Of a stretch of 64,000 nucleotides of DNA, positions 16,912-26,680 are shown one piece after another. Position numbers and translations under genes: made by a program. The stretch comes from Roseiflexaceae bacterium (GTDB lineage Bacteria > Chloroflexota > Chloroflexia > Chloroflexales > Roseiflexaceae), in contig CANFUF010000004.1 in NCBI GenBank assembly GCA_947450095.1, positions 1 to 64,000 on the forward strand. Direction: 5' to 3'. Numbering within the stretch: the first letter of the stretch is position 1; every line of letters begins with the position of its first letter. Under the pieces are notes generated by a model. That model was given only the letters and a program-made list of their open reading frames with translations, was not told where the DNA came from and searched no databases.

Positions 16912-17867
16912 GCCTCTTCTCCTTCGGTGCTAGGATAGCGCCGTGAAAACCACGTGAGCGCGATAATCCCCAACAACACCCCAAACCATAATGTGCCAAA
17001 TCGAATCAACATGGTAGCGGCAGCAGCGGTGGCTGGGCTCATGTGTACCATCCAAATCAACAAGCCACTCGATGATGCCTCTGATACACCGAGTCCACCC
17101 GGCAGTAATGATACCAATCCAAACAACGTTGATGCAGCAAAAATAAAGGTCGATTGCTGTAACAAGAGCCATGTGGGTATAATTCCTAGTCCTTCGAGCA
17201 CATAAACGAGTGCCACACACTCACAGAACCACGATACCACACTGATGAGCGTGGCGCCGACCAACATTTTCCAACCCAACAGCGATTTACTCGATTGGTA
17301 GGCGTTTTGGATGGGTTGGGCAAAGCGCGTATGCGCAATGAGTTTAAGCAGGCGATTGACGAGTGGTTCTGACTGCAACACGCTAATCCCGATCACCGTG
17401 GCCCCCACCAATACCCAAAACAATGGCATGGCGGGCGGGTAGAGGGTCAACCCACTCCCCATCAAGAGCAACATGGCAATCCCATCGGTCATCCGTTCGG
17501 CGACGATAATCGGTGCCGAGGTGCTGACGGGGGTTTGGTTGATGCGCCGGAGCAAATATGATTTGAGTACTTCGCCCACTTTGCCCGGGGTGACGGCCAT
17601 CACCATCCCGGCAGTAAACAACAACGCGCTATCTCCCCGACTGACACCAGTGCCGGCGCCGATATAGCGCAGATAGATATCCCACTTGAGCCAGCGTAAT
17701 ACATAATTAAGTGCCGTAAATCCCAAAATAGCCGGCATGGTTTGCCAGGCAAAACGTTGAAAACTTGCCCCCACTTGGCCAATATCGCCTGCCAACCCCA
17801 ATATGGCTACTACGATAACCCCAATAATCAATGAAATAATGATGCGTCGTCGTAATTGTGTAACCAC
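16908..17867 (-). CDS. Lysylphosphatidylglycerol-synthase-TM / UPF0104 flippase-like membrane protein
   Basis: 319-residue polytopic protein with about eight hydrophobic helices and the family wording FTALNYVLRWLKWDIYLR, VTPGKVGEVLKSYLL and SLLPGGLGVSEASSSG. It therefore belongs to the LPG_synthase_TM / UPF0104 (YbhN, AglD) group of lipid-flippase-like membrane proteins. It lacks the cytosolic aminoacyl-transfer domain of MprF, so lipid or sugar-lipid translocation is more likely than lysylation. The GTG start at 17867 is chosen because AGGAG precedes it by 5 nt and a TATAAT lies about 28 bp upstream. It is coupled to the FlgD-like lipoprotein. Confidence 0.8.
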   Translation of the reverse strand: MVTQLRRRIIISLIIGVIVVAILGLAGDIGQVGASFQRFAWQTMPAILGFTALNYVLRWLKWDIYLRYIGAGTGVSRGDSALLFTAGMVMAVTPGKVGEVLKSYLLRRINQTPVSTSAPIIVAERMTDGIAMLLLMGSGLTLYPPAMPLFWVLVGATVIGISVLQSEPLVNRLLKLIAHTRFAQPIQNAYQSSKSLLGWKMLVGATLISVVSWFCECVALVYVLEGLGIIPTWLLLQQSTFIFAASTLFGLVSLLPGGLGVSEASSSGLLIWMVHMSPATAAAATMLIRFGTLWFGVLLGIIALTWFSRRYPSTEGEEA

Positions 17868-17894
17868 ACCCGCTCCTCTCGCCGTATTACTCGC

Positions 17895-17948
17895 ATTATA
17901 CAACGCCCGATGGGGGTACATACGGCGCATCCGCCATATGTACCCCCA
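17895..17948 (-). promoter_or_regulatory. TATAAT -10 and adjacent imperfect hairpin upstream of the flippase-like gene
   Basis: TATAAT on the minus strand (17895-17900) lies 28 bp before the GTG start. Just upstream a long inverted repeat (about 17911-17926 with 17932-17948, one mismatch, built on GGGGGTACATA) separates it from the previous stop. The hairpin has no T tract; it may end the upstream transcript or bind a regulator. Confidence 0.5.
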
Positions 17949-17969
17949 CCTCCATCCTACAGCTATCAA

Positions 17970-19064
17970 TTACGGTTGGCGCGTATCCAAAATCAACGAT
18001 GCCCCAGGAATCGTGCTCCGTTGGGTCAATTCACCCGTGGTGGGGTTGAGTTCATACAAGCCTTGCTCTTTGACGTCGCTAGATTCAAACTTGGCGATGA
18101 TGATATGCCCATCGACATTGGCAATATCGTTGATATTGTTCCAGATATCAATGTCGTATTCCCAATGCGTTTGGGCCCAGGTGGTCAAATTGGTTTTGTA
18201 GATGCGTACTTTGTCGCCGTAATTGGGCCACGTATTGTGCAGGGTATACAACTCATTGCCCACAATCACGCCGTTGAGGGGGGCGCGATCGATATTAGGC
18301 AAAGCCTCGACGGTAGTGGCACCGGCATGGTAGCGGAACATATCAATGATGGGATAGCCTTCTTGGGCGGCCTGCTTACTCGCAAGATTGGGGATGTAGA
18401 GATTGTCGCCGTCAATGATGAATTGTTCGACGCCGATAATCGTCGGGGGCAGTTGGATTTCACGGATGAGGGCCAAGGTTTTGGGGTCACGGACTTGCAT
18501 TTCGCGCCCCAGTAAATCACTCGAATCCCCCCAATGCCCACTCCCAAAGATAATTAACTCGCCATGGAAGAGGGCACTCTGATCGAAGAACATGTCGTTC
18601 CATTTAGTGAGCATTTCGGTTTGGGCTTCGATTTGCCCGGTGGCACGATTGATGCGCATTGCTTTGGCAATCATGCCGTTTTCGGTACAGAGCACGATCA
18701 GGGCGTCACCATCTTGGTGGACACTGGTTGGCTCTACGCAGGTATCGAATTGTTGTTCGTTGGTGAAATCGGGGGCGAGTTTGGCTACTTTGTGCATGTC
18801 GATGTCATTATCACCGGCATAGCCAAACCAAATATGCTGGCCGTCAAAAATCGCCGCATGAATATATGAGGTCACAAAGCTGCGTGTGCCGATTGGTTGG
18901 AGTGTGGTGCGATCGACGGCGGTAACTTCGGCATTGCCGTAGCCAGGTACGGCCCGCTTGCCGGCAAAGACATAGAGTGGTTGGCTAGGGAGTTGGGCCG
19001 GGTCGAGTGTATTGGTGGTGCAGCTACAGAGCAAGAGTGCTATGAATATCCATACATACTTCAT
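17970..19064 (-). CDS. Beta-propeller lipoprotein of unknown function
   Basis: 364 residues beginning MKYVWIFIALLLCSC, a lipoprotein signal whose lipid-modified Cys is residue 15. The remainder is a set of blade-like repeats (for example QPLYVFAGKRAVPGYGNAEV, GQHIWFGYAGDND, GELIIFGSGHWGD), consistent with a six- or seven-bladed propeller. AAGGAA lies 8 nt before the start. No catalytic motif is visible. The neighbouring envelope genes on the same strand suggest a surface role, but the substrate or partner is unknown. Confidence 0.65.
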   Translation of the reverse strand: MKYVWIFIALLLCSCTTNTLDPAQLPSQPLYVFAGKRAVPGYGNAEVTAVDRTTLQPIGTRSFVTSYIHAAIFDGQHIWFGYAGDNDIDMHKVAKLAPDFTNEQQFDTCVEPTSVHQDGDALIVLCTENGMIAKAMRINRATGQIEAQTEMLTKWNDMFFDQSALFHGELIIFGSGHWGDSSDLLGREMQVRDPKTLALIREIQLPPTIIGVEQFIIDGDNLYIPNLASKQAAQEGYPIIDMFRYHAGATTVEALPNIDRAPLNGVIVGNELYTLHNTWPNYGDKVRIYKTNLTTWAQTHWEYDIDIWNNINDIANVDGHIIIAKFESSDVKEQGLYELNPTTGELTQRSTIPGASLILDTRQP

Positions 19065-19130
19065 GGTACGTTCCTTTTTTGAATAAACGGATAATGATAG
19101 AGTCTGTCCCTATCCATGAATGTGCATGAC

Positions 19131-20063
19131 TTACGGATTCCAGCCGGCAGCCATGCGATAAATATTGGCGGACATGCCGATTTCGTCGGGGGCCACGGCG
19201 TTTTTGCTGACATAGCCGGCGAGGAGTGGCCCGTAATTGACTTTGAGCCATTCGGCATACAAAGGGTGATCGCTGTCGACATTGACGCCCACAGAGTTAT
19301 AAAACTTCCAGACCAGTTGCGAGCAATACAAGGCTTTGTCGGTATATTTGTCGAGTAGGTTGTAATTGTAGGGAGTCTTGCCGTTGGTGCCGTATTTTGC
19401 TACCAATTCATCGAATTTTCTGGCGATGGTGGCCGCATCGACGCGGCTACGATGGATGCCAACGTAGTAATTGCTGGATTTCCATGTGTCCACATATTTG
19501 AACTGCACACCACCTTCGTTGGAGGATTCGTAGACACGTAATTTGCCACCATAATTGCCATAATAGAGGCCGGCATGTTCATAGACGAGGGCCCAGTATT
19601 TGCAGAGCGGGACGATAATCCATTGTTTGCAGCCGAGTAATCCGGTGCGCCGGAGCATGATATCGCCCTTTTTGAGGTTGTCGTAGTGGGTTTTGGATAA
19701 TTTGCCGGCCATATATTGATCGCCGGTAATAAATTGGATGAGTTGGAGGAGCGTTGCGGCGCTTTGCGGGCTAGCCAATGTTGATTTGGGGCGCAGGCGT
19801 TCGAATTCGGGGGTGAGGGCGTCGATGTCTGCCTGTGATTGCGCCGAAAACAATGCCAGCGCCACGGTGGTGTAGTCGTTGCTGGCAAGGGCTTTGCTGG
19901 CGGCGGGGGAAAGAGTGACCGGCTGAATAGTGACCGGTTGTTCGTCGATGGATTTGCTGGGTAGTGGGTCACTGGGCTGGGGTGTGTCCTTGGCGGCGTG
20001 CGTGGGAGTGACAACGGTCAACAGACTGAGGATCAAGAGGGCGAATAGGGTGCGGTACCACAT
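19131..20063 (-). CDS. Exported YiiX/YaeF-type permuted papain-fold hydrolase (C92/NlpC-P60 clan)
   Basis: 310-residue secreted protein: signal peptide to about THA, a low-complexity linker, then a permuted NlpC/P60-like domain. The expected order of catalytic residues is present: His in YEHAGLYYGN first, then Cys in ALYCSQLVWKFY. The KKGDIML lead-in is also typical of this clan. Relatives hydrolyse amide or thioester bonds in cell-wall peptides or lipoyl/acyl groups. ATG 20063 is chosen for the AAGGAG 9 nt upstream and the fit to the signal peptide. Function on peptidoglycan is plausible but not proved. Confidence 0.72.
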   Translation of the reverse strand: MWYRTLFALLILSLLTVVTPTHAAKDTPQPSDPLPSKSIDEQPVTIQPVTLSPAASKALASNDYTTVALALFSAQSQADIDALTPEFERLRPKSTLASPQSAATLLQLIQFITGDQYMAGKLSKTHYDNLKKGDIMLRRTGLLGCKQWIIVPLCKYWALVYEHAGLYYGNYGGKLRVYESSNEGGVQFKYVDTWKSSNYYVGIHRSRVDAATIARKFDELVAKYGTNGKTPYNYNLLDKYTDKALYCSQLVWKFYNSVGVNVDSDHPLYAEWLKVNYGPLLAGYVSKNAVAPDEIGMSANIYRMAAGWNP

Positions 20064-20145
20064 GTGTGTGCTCCTTGCGAAAACGAATCCTAGCGGCATC
20101 ATCACATGTGGGCATTACTGGGGCATTACCAATGGGGGATATATG

Positions 20146-20180
20146 ACGAGAGGAGATATACATCGTATATCTCCTCTCGT
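20146..20180 (-). terminator. Hairpin after gltB
   Basis: A perfect 16-bp stem (20146-20161 with 20165-20180) around a 3-nt loop lies 32 bp beyond the gltB stop. No strong T tract follows on the minus strand, so termination may need Rho, or the element may protect the mRNA end. Confidence 0.65.
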
Positions 20181-20211
20181 GTGCTTGCGTATTTGGTGTG
20201 GTGGTGAAAAA

Positions 20212-23200
20212 CTACATCCCTGCTTTGACCTTGGTGTCGACCAAATCAAGGACTCGTGGCATGACTTGGTCCTCGAGGCCTTTGGGGCGGATGGCCCAGA
20301 AGTTGCCCCGAGCGTTGGCCCAGTTGTTGAGCAGTTCTTGGGCGCGCGGGCTACCGGTTTCTTTGAGGTGGCGTTTGATCAGCGCCAACACAATGCCGTC
20401 GTCGATATCACGCAGGCGGCTCGATTCGGCCATGTCGCCGTTGAATCGCATCGGGAAGTTGCCGGTGGCGTCATAGACATAGGTCACGCCCCCGGTCATA
20501 CCGGCCGCCACGTTGCGCCCTGTCTCGCCGAGGATGAGCACCACGCCGCCCGTCATGTATTCGCAGGCGTGATCGCCGGCACCTTCGACGACGGCCACGG
20601 CACCGCTATTGCGGACGGCAAAGCGCTCGCCGGCGCGTCCTGCGGCGTACAACTCACCGCCGGTGGCGCCATACAAACAGGTGTTGCCGATGATTGAGCT
20701 GTCGCTCCAAGTATAGCGGGCCTCGCGGCTGGGGCGGATACGAATCAAGCCGCCGGCCATCCCTTTGCCGACATAGTCGTTGGATTCACCGTCGAGCAAA
20801 ATCGCCACACCCGGTGCCAAAAACGCCCCCAGGCTTTGGCCGGCACTACCATGCAAATGAATGGTGATGTGCTTGGCGGGCAAGCCTTTGCCACCATGGC
20901 GTTTGGCGATGGCACCCGACAAGGTGCTGGTGACGGTACGGTCGATATTGTGAATGGGGTACGACAATTCGATTGGTCCGCCACCACTGATGGCAGCGGC
21001 GGTATCGTGCATAATCGTGCGATTGAGCGCGCCCATTTGGACGGTCGTGTTGGGTTCACCCATATAGCGGATGGCATCGTTGGGACCGGCCACGTATTCG
21101 ATCAAGCGGGCCAGCGATACATCGTCGTGGTCGCGGCTGATTTGGCTGAGCAAATCAGTGCGGCCGATGATGTCGTTGAGGCTCCGGGCCCCCAGTGACG
21201 CCAAGATTTCGCGGACTTCGTGGGCTACATGCAACAAAAAGTGAATGACTTGGTCGGGCGTGCCACTGAACTTGGCCCGCAATTCGGGGCGCTGAGTTGC
21301 TACCCCAACCGGACAGTTGTTGCTGTGGCAGGTACGCGCCATCACACACCCTTCGGCTACCAAGGCTGCGGTACCGAACGAGACTTCATCAGCGCCTAGC
21401 AAGGCGGCTAGTACGACATCACGGCCGGTTTTGATGCCGCCGTCGATGCGTACCCGTATGCGGCCACGCAAGCCGTTGAGCACGAGGGTCTGTTGTGATT
21501 CTGCCAAGCCCAGTTCCCAGTTGACACCGGCATGCTTGAGTGACGACAACGGCGCTGCCCCGGTACCACCCGAATGCCCACTAATGTGGACCACCTCGGC
21601 GCCGCCCTTGGCGACTCCGGCGGCGATGGTACCCACACCTGCTTCGGCTACTAATTTGACCGAAATATCCGCCGCCGGATTGACCTGCTTGAGGTCGTAA
21701 ATCAACTGCGATAAATCTTCGATGCTATAAATATCGTGGTGGGGCGGCGGCGAAATCAACGAAATTCCCGGCATGGTGTGGCGGGTACGGGCGATTTCGT
21801 CGGTGACTTTCGCCGCCGGGATTTGACCACCTTCACCTGGTTTGGCGCCTTGGGCCATTTTGATTTGTAGTTCTTTGGCCGACATCAAATAGCCTGGGGT
21901 GACGCCAAAACGCCCTGAGGCTACTTGTTTGATGGTGCTATTGCGTTCGTTATCGTAGCGCTCTTCGCCTTCGCCACCTTCACCGCTATTGCTGAGACCG
22001 CCGAGGCGATTCATGGCAATGGCGAGCGTTTCGTGGGCCTCGGCGCTGGTCGAACCCAGCGACATGGCAGCCGTCGAGAAACGGGGCACAATCGCTTCAA
22101 TCGGCTCAACGTCGTTGATGTCGATGGGGGCGCCGAGTGGGCGCATCGTTAGCCAGTCGCGGATTTCGCTTTTGCGACTCTGGACCAGATCGCTATAGAC
22201 TTGGTACAGCGCATAATCGTCGCTATTGGAGGCTTTTTGCAGGGCATGCACAACGGCTGGCGAGAACGCATGGTATTCGCCATCTTTTTTGAATTTGTAA
22301 TAGCCGGGGTTGGCCAAGGTGGTGCGTGAGGCAACGAGGGGTAAGCGACTGGCAAACGCCGCGTCGTGTTGCTCGAGCACCATCGCTGCTAATTGGCGCA
22401 TGTTGTGGCCGCCGAGGCGAGTTGGCACCTGCACAAAGCAACGCTCGGTCACATCGCTACTCAACCCAATTACTTCAAAGGTTTGGGCGCCACAATAGCT
22501 GTCGACAGTGGCGATTCCCATTTTGGACATGATTTTGAGCAAGCCTTTTTCGAGGGCATGCACATAATGATGCTCGGCTTCGTCGGCTAATTCAGCCGGC
22601 GAGGCCTGTTGGGAGGATTCGCTGGCCTCGGCCTGTTTGCTTCCTTTGACTTCTTGGCGTTCGACGGCCAAGGCCCGTACCGAGGCAAGTGCCAACCACG
22701 GGTTGACTGCTTCGGCGCCCATACCAATCAAACAGGCTAAGTGGTGTACTTCGCGCATGTCACCAGATTCAACCACCACACTGACACTGCGGCGCAGGCC
22801 GGCAGTGACCAAGGCGCGATGCACTGCACCCACCGCCAACAAGGCGGGGATGGGGGCGCGGCGGTCGTTGCTGGCCCGATCGCTGATAATGATGATTTTG
22901 CTGCCCTTGCGTACGGCGTCACAGGCCAGCTGACTCACCCGCTCGATGCCCTTGACCAAGGCGTCGGGCCCGGCACTGGCACTAAACGTGGCATCGATGG
23001 TGGCACTACTAAAGGCAGGGTCGCTGTGATTGCGAATGGTTTCGATATGCCCATCACGCAACACCGGTCCGGCCAAACGCAACAAATGGGCATGTTGGGC
23101 GGTTTCTTCGAGTAAATGCCCACGTGCGCCGAGCAACGTCGCCAACGACATCACCAAATCTTCGCGCAAGGGGTCGATGGGGGGATTGGTGACTTCGGCG

Positions 23201-24822
23201 AAGCGTTGTTTGACATAACTGTAAACTGGGCGAGGGCGGTCGGCAAAAATACTAAGGGGGGTATCATCGCCCATCGAGCCAACGGGCTCTTGGCCGTCAC
23301 GGGCCATGGGGCGCAACACCACCGACAATTCTTCGGCGGTATAGCCAAAGGCTTGTTGGAGCTCGCCGAGCTGGGCGGCTTGGGCTTCTTTGTCGACCTC
23401 GGGGGTGCTGATATGGCCGTAGCGGGCGGCAGAAGCGGGCGCAAGCACGCTCATTTCTTGGGTGAGCCATTCGGCATAGGGACGGCGAGCGGCCAGGCTG
23501 GTTTTGATGGCGTGATTTTCTTCAAACACCCCACGGCGCAGGTCAGCGGCAATCATTTGGCCGGGACCCACTTTGCCTTTACGGACGATTTTGGCTTCAT
23601 CGACGGTGACCGCACCCACTTCAGAGCCGACAATCACCATGCCGTCGTTAGTCACCAAAAACCGCGCTGGGCGTAAGCCGTTGCGATCGAGTGATAACCC
23701 AACCACTTGACCATCACAAAAGGCGAGGGCGGCGGGACCATCCCACGGCTCGACGATGGTGGAGTGGTATTGATAAAACGCGCGCCAGGCGGGGTCCATG
23801 TCTTTGATGCGTTCCCATGCTTCGGGGACGAGCATCGCCAAGGAGTGTCGGATGTCGCGGCCACCCATGACGGTCAGTTCAAGTACGTTGTCGAGCATCG
23901 ACGAGTCGCTGCCGTTGGTGTCGATGGTATGGCCGGTGCTGGCTAAGCGGGCCCCGAGGTCTGAGCGGACGGGGACGGCTTCGACCCCATTCCAGCCATT
24001 GGCACGCCAGCCTGCTTCACGGGCTTGCATCCACATCACGTTGCCATCGAGGGTATTGATTTCGCCGTTGTGTGACAGCATACGGAAGGGTTGGGCGCGC
24101 TCCCAGGTGGGAAAGGTATTGGTGGAATAGCGTTGGTGGAATACGGCCACGGCGCTGGTATAGTCGGGGTCGCGTAAATCGAGATAAAATTCAGGTAAGT
24201 TGTGGGCCGTCACCAAGCCTTTGTAGACGATGGTACGGTGCGACAACGACGGCACATAAAACCCGGCAATGCCGCTACTGATGACGGCAGCTTCGACATC
24301 GCGCCGGAGCAGATACAAGGTGCGCTCATAGCGTTGTTCGTCGACGACGGCCGCTTGGGGGACGATGTAGACTTGCTCGATGACGGGGCAGGCCATGGCG
24401 GCGCGCTCGCCGAGCACCGTCATATTGACCGGCACGTCACGACGATGGACTACATTGAGGTGGTGTTTTTTGGCATGTTGACTAATGAGTTGGTGAATGG
24501 TTGTGCGTGCGGCAGCGTCACGGGGCAAAAAAAGCATGGCCACAGCGATATGTTTGGTATCGACGGTGATGTTGTGGGTGGCCAGTTCGCGTTTGATGAG
24601 GGGCAAAGGGAGTTGAGTCAATACGCCGGCACCATCACCACTTTTGCCATCGGCAGCGACGGCACCACGATGTTCCATGTTGCCGAGGGCGGTGAGTGCC
24701 ATACTCAACACATCGTGACTCGGGCTGCCGTTGAGTCGCGCCACAAAGCCAATACCACAGGCGTCGTGCTCAAAGCGCGGATCATAGAGTCCGCGGGCGG
24801 TGGGGTGATGTGATGCGGTCAT
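20212..24822 (-). CDS. gltB: Glutamate synthase large subunit, ferredoxin/cyanobacteria-like
   Basis: 1536-residue GOGAT large subunit making glutamate from glutamine and 2-oxoglutarate. Domains in order: N-terminal Ntn glutaminase with the nucleophile Cys in DACGIGFVA after a short propeptide, a central domain, the FMN barrel with the 3Fe-4S ligands in CHSNNCPVGVATQ, and the C-terminal GXGXG beta-helix. The NNCPVG and SLNDIIGRTDLL wording is closer to cyanobacterial ferredoxin-GOGAT than to E. coli NADPH-GOGAT, and no gltD lies beside it. A polar insert of about 25 residues near 740-765 is unusual. ATG 24822 follows AGAGGAG. It has a clear promoter at 24959-24987. It is the last of three adjacent nitrogen genes. 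Confidence 0.95.
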   Translation of the reverse strand: MTASHHPTARGLYDPRFEHDACGIGFVARLNGSPSHDVLSMALTALGNMEHRGAVAADGKSGDGAGVLTQLPLPLIKRELATHNITVDTKHIAVAMLFLPRDAAARTTIHQLISQHAKKHHLNVVHRRDVPVNMTVLGERAAMACPVIEQVYIVPQAAVVDEQRYERTLYLLRRDVEAAVISSGIAGFYVPSLSHRTIVYKGLVTAHNLPEFYLDLRDPDYTSAVAVFHQRYSTNTFPTWERAQPFRMLSHNGEINTLDGNVMWMQAREAGWRANGWNGVEAVPVRSDLGARLASTGHTIDTNGSDSSMLDNVLELTVMGGRDIRHSLAMLVPEAWERIKDMDPAWRAFYQYHSTIVEPWDGPAALAFCDGQVVGLSLDRNGLRPARFLVTNDGMVIVGSEVGAVTVDEAKIVRKGKVGPGQMIAADLRRGVFEENHAIKTSLAARRPYAEWLTQEMSVLAPASAARYGHISTPEVDKEAQAAQLGELQQAFGYTAEELSVVLRPMARDGQEPVGSMGDDTPLSIFADRPRPVYSYVKQRFAEVTNPPIDPLREDLVMSLATLLGARGHLLEETAQHAHLLRLAGPVLRDGHIETIRNHSDPAFSSATIDATFSASAGPDALVKGIERVSQLACDAVRKGSKIIIISDRASNDRRAPIPALLAVGAVHRALVTAGLRRSVSVVVESGDMREVHHLACLIGMGAEAVNPWLALASVRALAVERQEVKGSKQAEASESSQQASPAELADEAEHHYVHALEKGLLKIMSKMGIATVDSYCGAQTFEVIGLSSDVTERCFVQVPTRLGGHNMRQLAAMVLEQHDAAFASRLPLVASRTTLANPGYYKFKKDGEYHAFSPAVVHALQKASNSDDYALYQVYSDLVQSRKSEIRDWLTMRPLGAPIDINDVEPIEAIVPRFSTAAMSLGSTSAEAHETLAIAMNRLGGLSNSGEGGEGEERYDNERNSTIKQVASGRFGVTPGYLMSAKELQIKMAQGAKPGEGGQIPAAKVTDEIARTRHTMPGISLISPPPHHDIYSIEDLSQLIYDLKQVNPAADISVKLVAEAGVGTIAAGVAKGGAEVVHISGHSGGTGAAPLSSLKHAGVNWELGLAESQQTLVLNGLRGRIRVRIDGGIKTGRDVVLAALLGADEVSFGTAALVAEGCVMARTCHSNNCPVGVATQRPELRAKFSGTPDQVIHFLLHVAHEVREILASLGARSLNDIIGRTDLLSQISRDHDDVSLARLIEYVAGPNDAIRYMGEPNTTVQMGALNRTIMHDTAAAISGGGPIELSYPIHNIDRTVTSTLSGAIAKRHGGKGLPAKHITIHLHGSAGQSLGAFLAPGVAILLDGESNDYVGKGMAGGLIRIRPSREARYTWSDSSIIGNTCLYGATGGELYAAGRAGERFAVRNSGAVAVVEGAGDHACEYMTGGVVLILGETGRNVAAGMTGGVTYVYDATGNFPMRFNGDMAESSRLRDIDDGIVLALIKRHLKETGSPRAQELLNNWANARGNFWAIRPKGLEDQVMPRVLDLVDTKVKAGM

Positions 24823-24945
24823 TGCGACTCCTCTAGGCGTCGTGTAGGCAACAACGCCGATGACCAAAATAAACGAATGTTTTTAACAAAAAACCAGCAC
24901 ACACGGGTTCATCGTGATTGGCTGGTGCATCATTGCGTTGATTGA

Positions 24946-24987
24946 TATAGTATTGAATACTATAGTCAGTTGTGATGAAAATGTCAA
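24946..24987 (-). promoter_or_regulatory. gltB promoter with palindromic operator
   Basis: On the minus strand TTGACA (24982-24987), a 17-bp spacer and TATAGT (24959-24964) form a near-consensus promoter about 137 bp upstream of gltB. A 19-bp perfect palindrome, TATAGTATT-G-AATACTATA (24946-24964), includes the -10 and the probable start point, so a bound dimer would block or alter initiation. The rest of the 420-bp gap holds no gene that I can support. Confidence 0.75.
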
Positions 24988-25181
24988 GTTATGATTACCT
25001 TTGTATTAAAGCAAAAACTGTGCATTTTGTGGTGCGCTTATTGGATATGTTATGTACGCACAACGACGTTATTTAGATGTATGTACGTTAGACAGATCGC
25101 GATGATGGGATTCGCCGCGTAATTGGCTCAATAACATCGCGTGGAGTGCGACCGTATGATTTATCTGATGTGATTTTGGAT

Positions 25182-25222
25182 AAAAATACCGACCAGCGAT
25201 CAAATGTATCGCTGGTCGGTAT
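25182..25222 (-). terminator. Rho-independent terminator of amt
   Basis: A 15-bp perfect stem (25186-25200 with 25208-25222) with a 7-nt loop is followed on the minus strand by TTTTT. It begins 23 bp after the amt stop. Confidence 0.92.
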
Positions 25223-25244
25223 GGATTTAGAGTGTTGGTAGGAT

Positions 25245-26477
25245 TTAGAGTTCGCGGTAGGCCATTTCGCCATGTTCTGATTCGTCGAGGCCGGCATGTT
25301 CTTCGGCTTCGCTGACGCGAATCCCGATGGTGGCATCGATGATTTTGAGCAAGACAAAGGTGACCACAGCGGCATAGGCAGCGACGGCGACAACGGCAAT
25401 CGCTTGGGTGAGCAATTGGCCAGGGTTGCCATAGAGCAAGCCATCAAAACCGGCAGGGTTGACTGCCTTGCTGGCAAATACGCCGGTCAGGAGTGCGCCG
25501 GTAATCCCGCCGATACCGTGGACGCCAAAGACGTCAAGGGCATCATCGACGCGACCACGCACGACGTATTCGACGGCAAAAAAGCAGACCAGACCAGTGA
25601 TGAGGCCGATGACGAGGGCTGCCATGGGAGTAACAAAGCCGGCAGCTGGGGTAATACCAACCAAACCAGCTACGGCACCAGCAGAGGCGCCAAGCAGGCT
25701 GGGGCGTTTGTGGCGGATCCAGCTAGCAACCAGCCAGGCGAGGGTACCTGCGGCAGCAGCGGTATTGGTGGTGACAAAGGCACTGACGGCCAAGCCGTTG
25801 GCGGCTAATGAGCTGCCGGCGTTGAAGCCGAACCAGCCAAACCACAATAAACCAGTACCGATAATCGTGAGGGTGGCGTTGTGCGGTTGCATGGCCTGAT
25901 CGCCATAGCCCAAGCGCTTCCCGAGCACCAAGGCGCATACCAATGCCGACACGCCCGACGTGATATGCACGACGGTGCCACCGGCGAAGTCGAGTGCGCC
26001 GAGGGTGCGGATCCAGCCACCCACGCCCCAGACCCAGTGGGCGACAGGGGCATAGACGATCGTGGCCCATAGCAACGAAAAGACGGCGAAGGCAGCGAAG
26101 CGTTTGCGTTCAGCAAAGGCTCCCGAAATTAAGGCTGGGGTGATGATGGCAAACATCATTTGAAATACCATGAAGGCCAAATGAGGGATGGTGGCGGCAT
26201 AATCGGGGTTTGGCTCGAGTCCGACCCCATTGAGTCCAACCCAATCGAGCCCGCCGACGAATCCACCGACACTCGGCCCAAATGCCAAGCTATAGCCCCA
26301 AAGTACCCATTGCACGCTGATGAGTGCCAAAATGAAAAAGCTGTGCATGAGTGTCGATAGAACGTTTTTTTGGCGGACAAGACCACCATAAAAGAAGGCT
26401 AAGCCAGGGGTCATCAACATCACAAGTGCTGATGAAACGAGTACCCAGGTGGTATCTGCACCGTTAATGGCATTCAT
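25245..26477 (-). CDS. amt: Ammonium transporter (Amt/MEP/Rh family)
   Basis: 410-residue membrane protein with eleven predicted hydrophobic helices that carries ammonium or ammonia across the inner membrane. Family signatures are present: ALVMLMTPGLAFFYGGLVR at the N-terminus, FAGGTVVHITSGVSALVCA in the middle and VFGVHGIGGITGALLTGVFA near the end. The two pore histidines lie in the latter two motifs. ATG 26477 is preceded by GGGAGG. It sits between glnA and gltB on the same strand, with its own terminator. No glnK/glnB PII gene follows, although amt is commonly paired with one. Confidence 0.95.
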   Translation of the reverse strand: MNAINGADTTWVLVSSALVMLMTPGLAFFYGGLVRQKNVLSTLMHSFFILALISVQWVLWGYSLAFGPSVGGFVGGLDWVGLNGVGLEPNPDYAATIPHLAFMVFQMMFAIITPALISGAFAERKRFAAFAVFSLLWATIVYAPVAHWVWGVGGWIRTLGALDFAGGTVVHITSGVSALVCALVLGKRLGYGDQAMQPHNATLTIIGTGLLWFGWFGFNAGSSLAANGLAVSAFVTTNTAAAAGTLAWLVASWIRHKRPSLLGASAGAVAGLVGITPAAGFVTPMAALVIGLITGLVCFFAVEYVVRGRVDDALDVFGVHGIGGITGALLTGVFASKAVNPAGFDGLLYGNPGQLLTQAIAVVAVAAYAAVVTFVLLKIIDATIGIRVSEAEEHAGLDESEHGEMAYREL

Positions 26478-26630
26478 TGTGATTCCTCCCAACACAACAC
26501 GAATTTTGAATAGAACACACCGTATTTTTACACGGGTATACCCATAGTGGCAGTGTTTTTGACACGGTCATATGATAATGTGCGTCGTTGCACACCGGCG
26601 GGGAATTATTTCGTAGAAAGAAAAAGGGGT

Positions 26631-26666
26631 AAAAATCCGTGGTGTGGCTATGCCACACCACGGATT
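26631..26666 (-). terminator. Rho-independent terminator of glnA
   Basis: A perfect 15-bp stem (26634-26648 with 26652-26666) and a 3-nt loop, followed by a T run on the minus strand, begins 14 bp after the glnA stop. The 200 bp beyond it, up to amt, hold only the amt leader. Confidence 0.93.
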
Positions 26667-26680
26667 GAAGCCAAGAGGGA

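Noticed and set aside
25088-25477. Small minus-strand open frame at the end of amt that might be a PII gene
   Set aside because: It lies mostly out of frame inside amt, crosses the amt terminator and has no PII motif.
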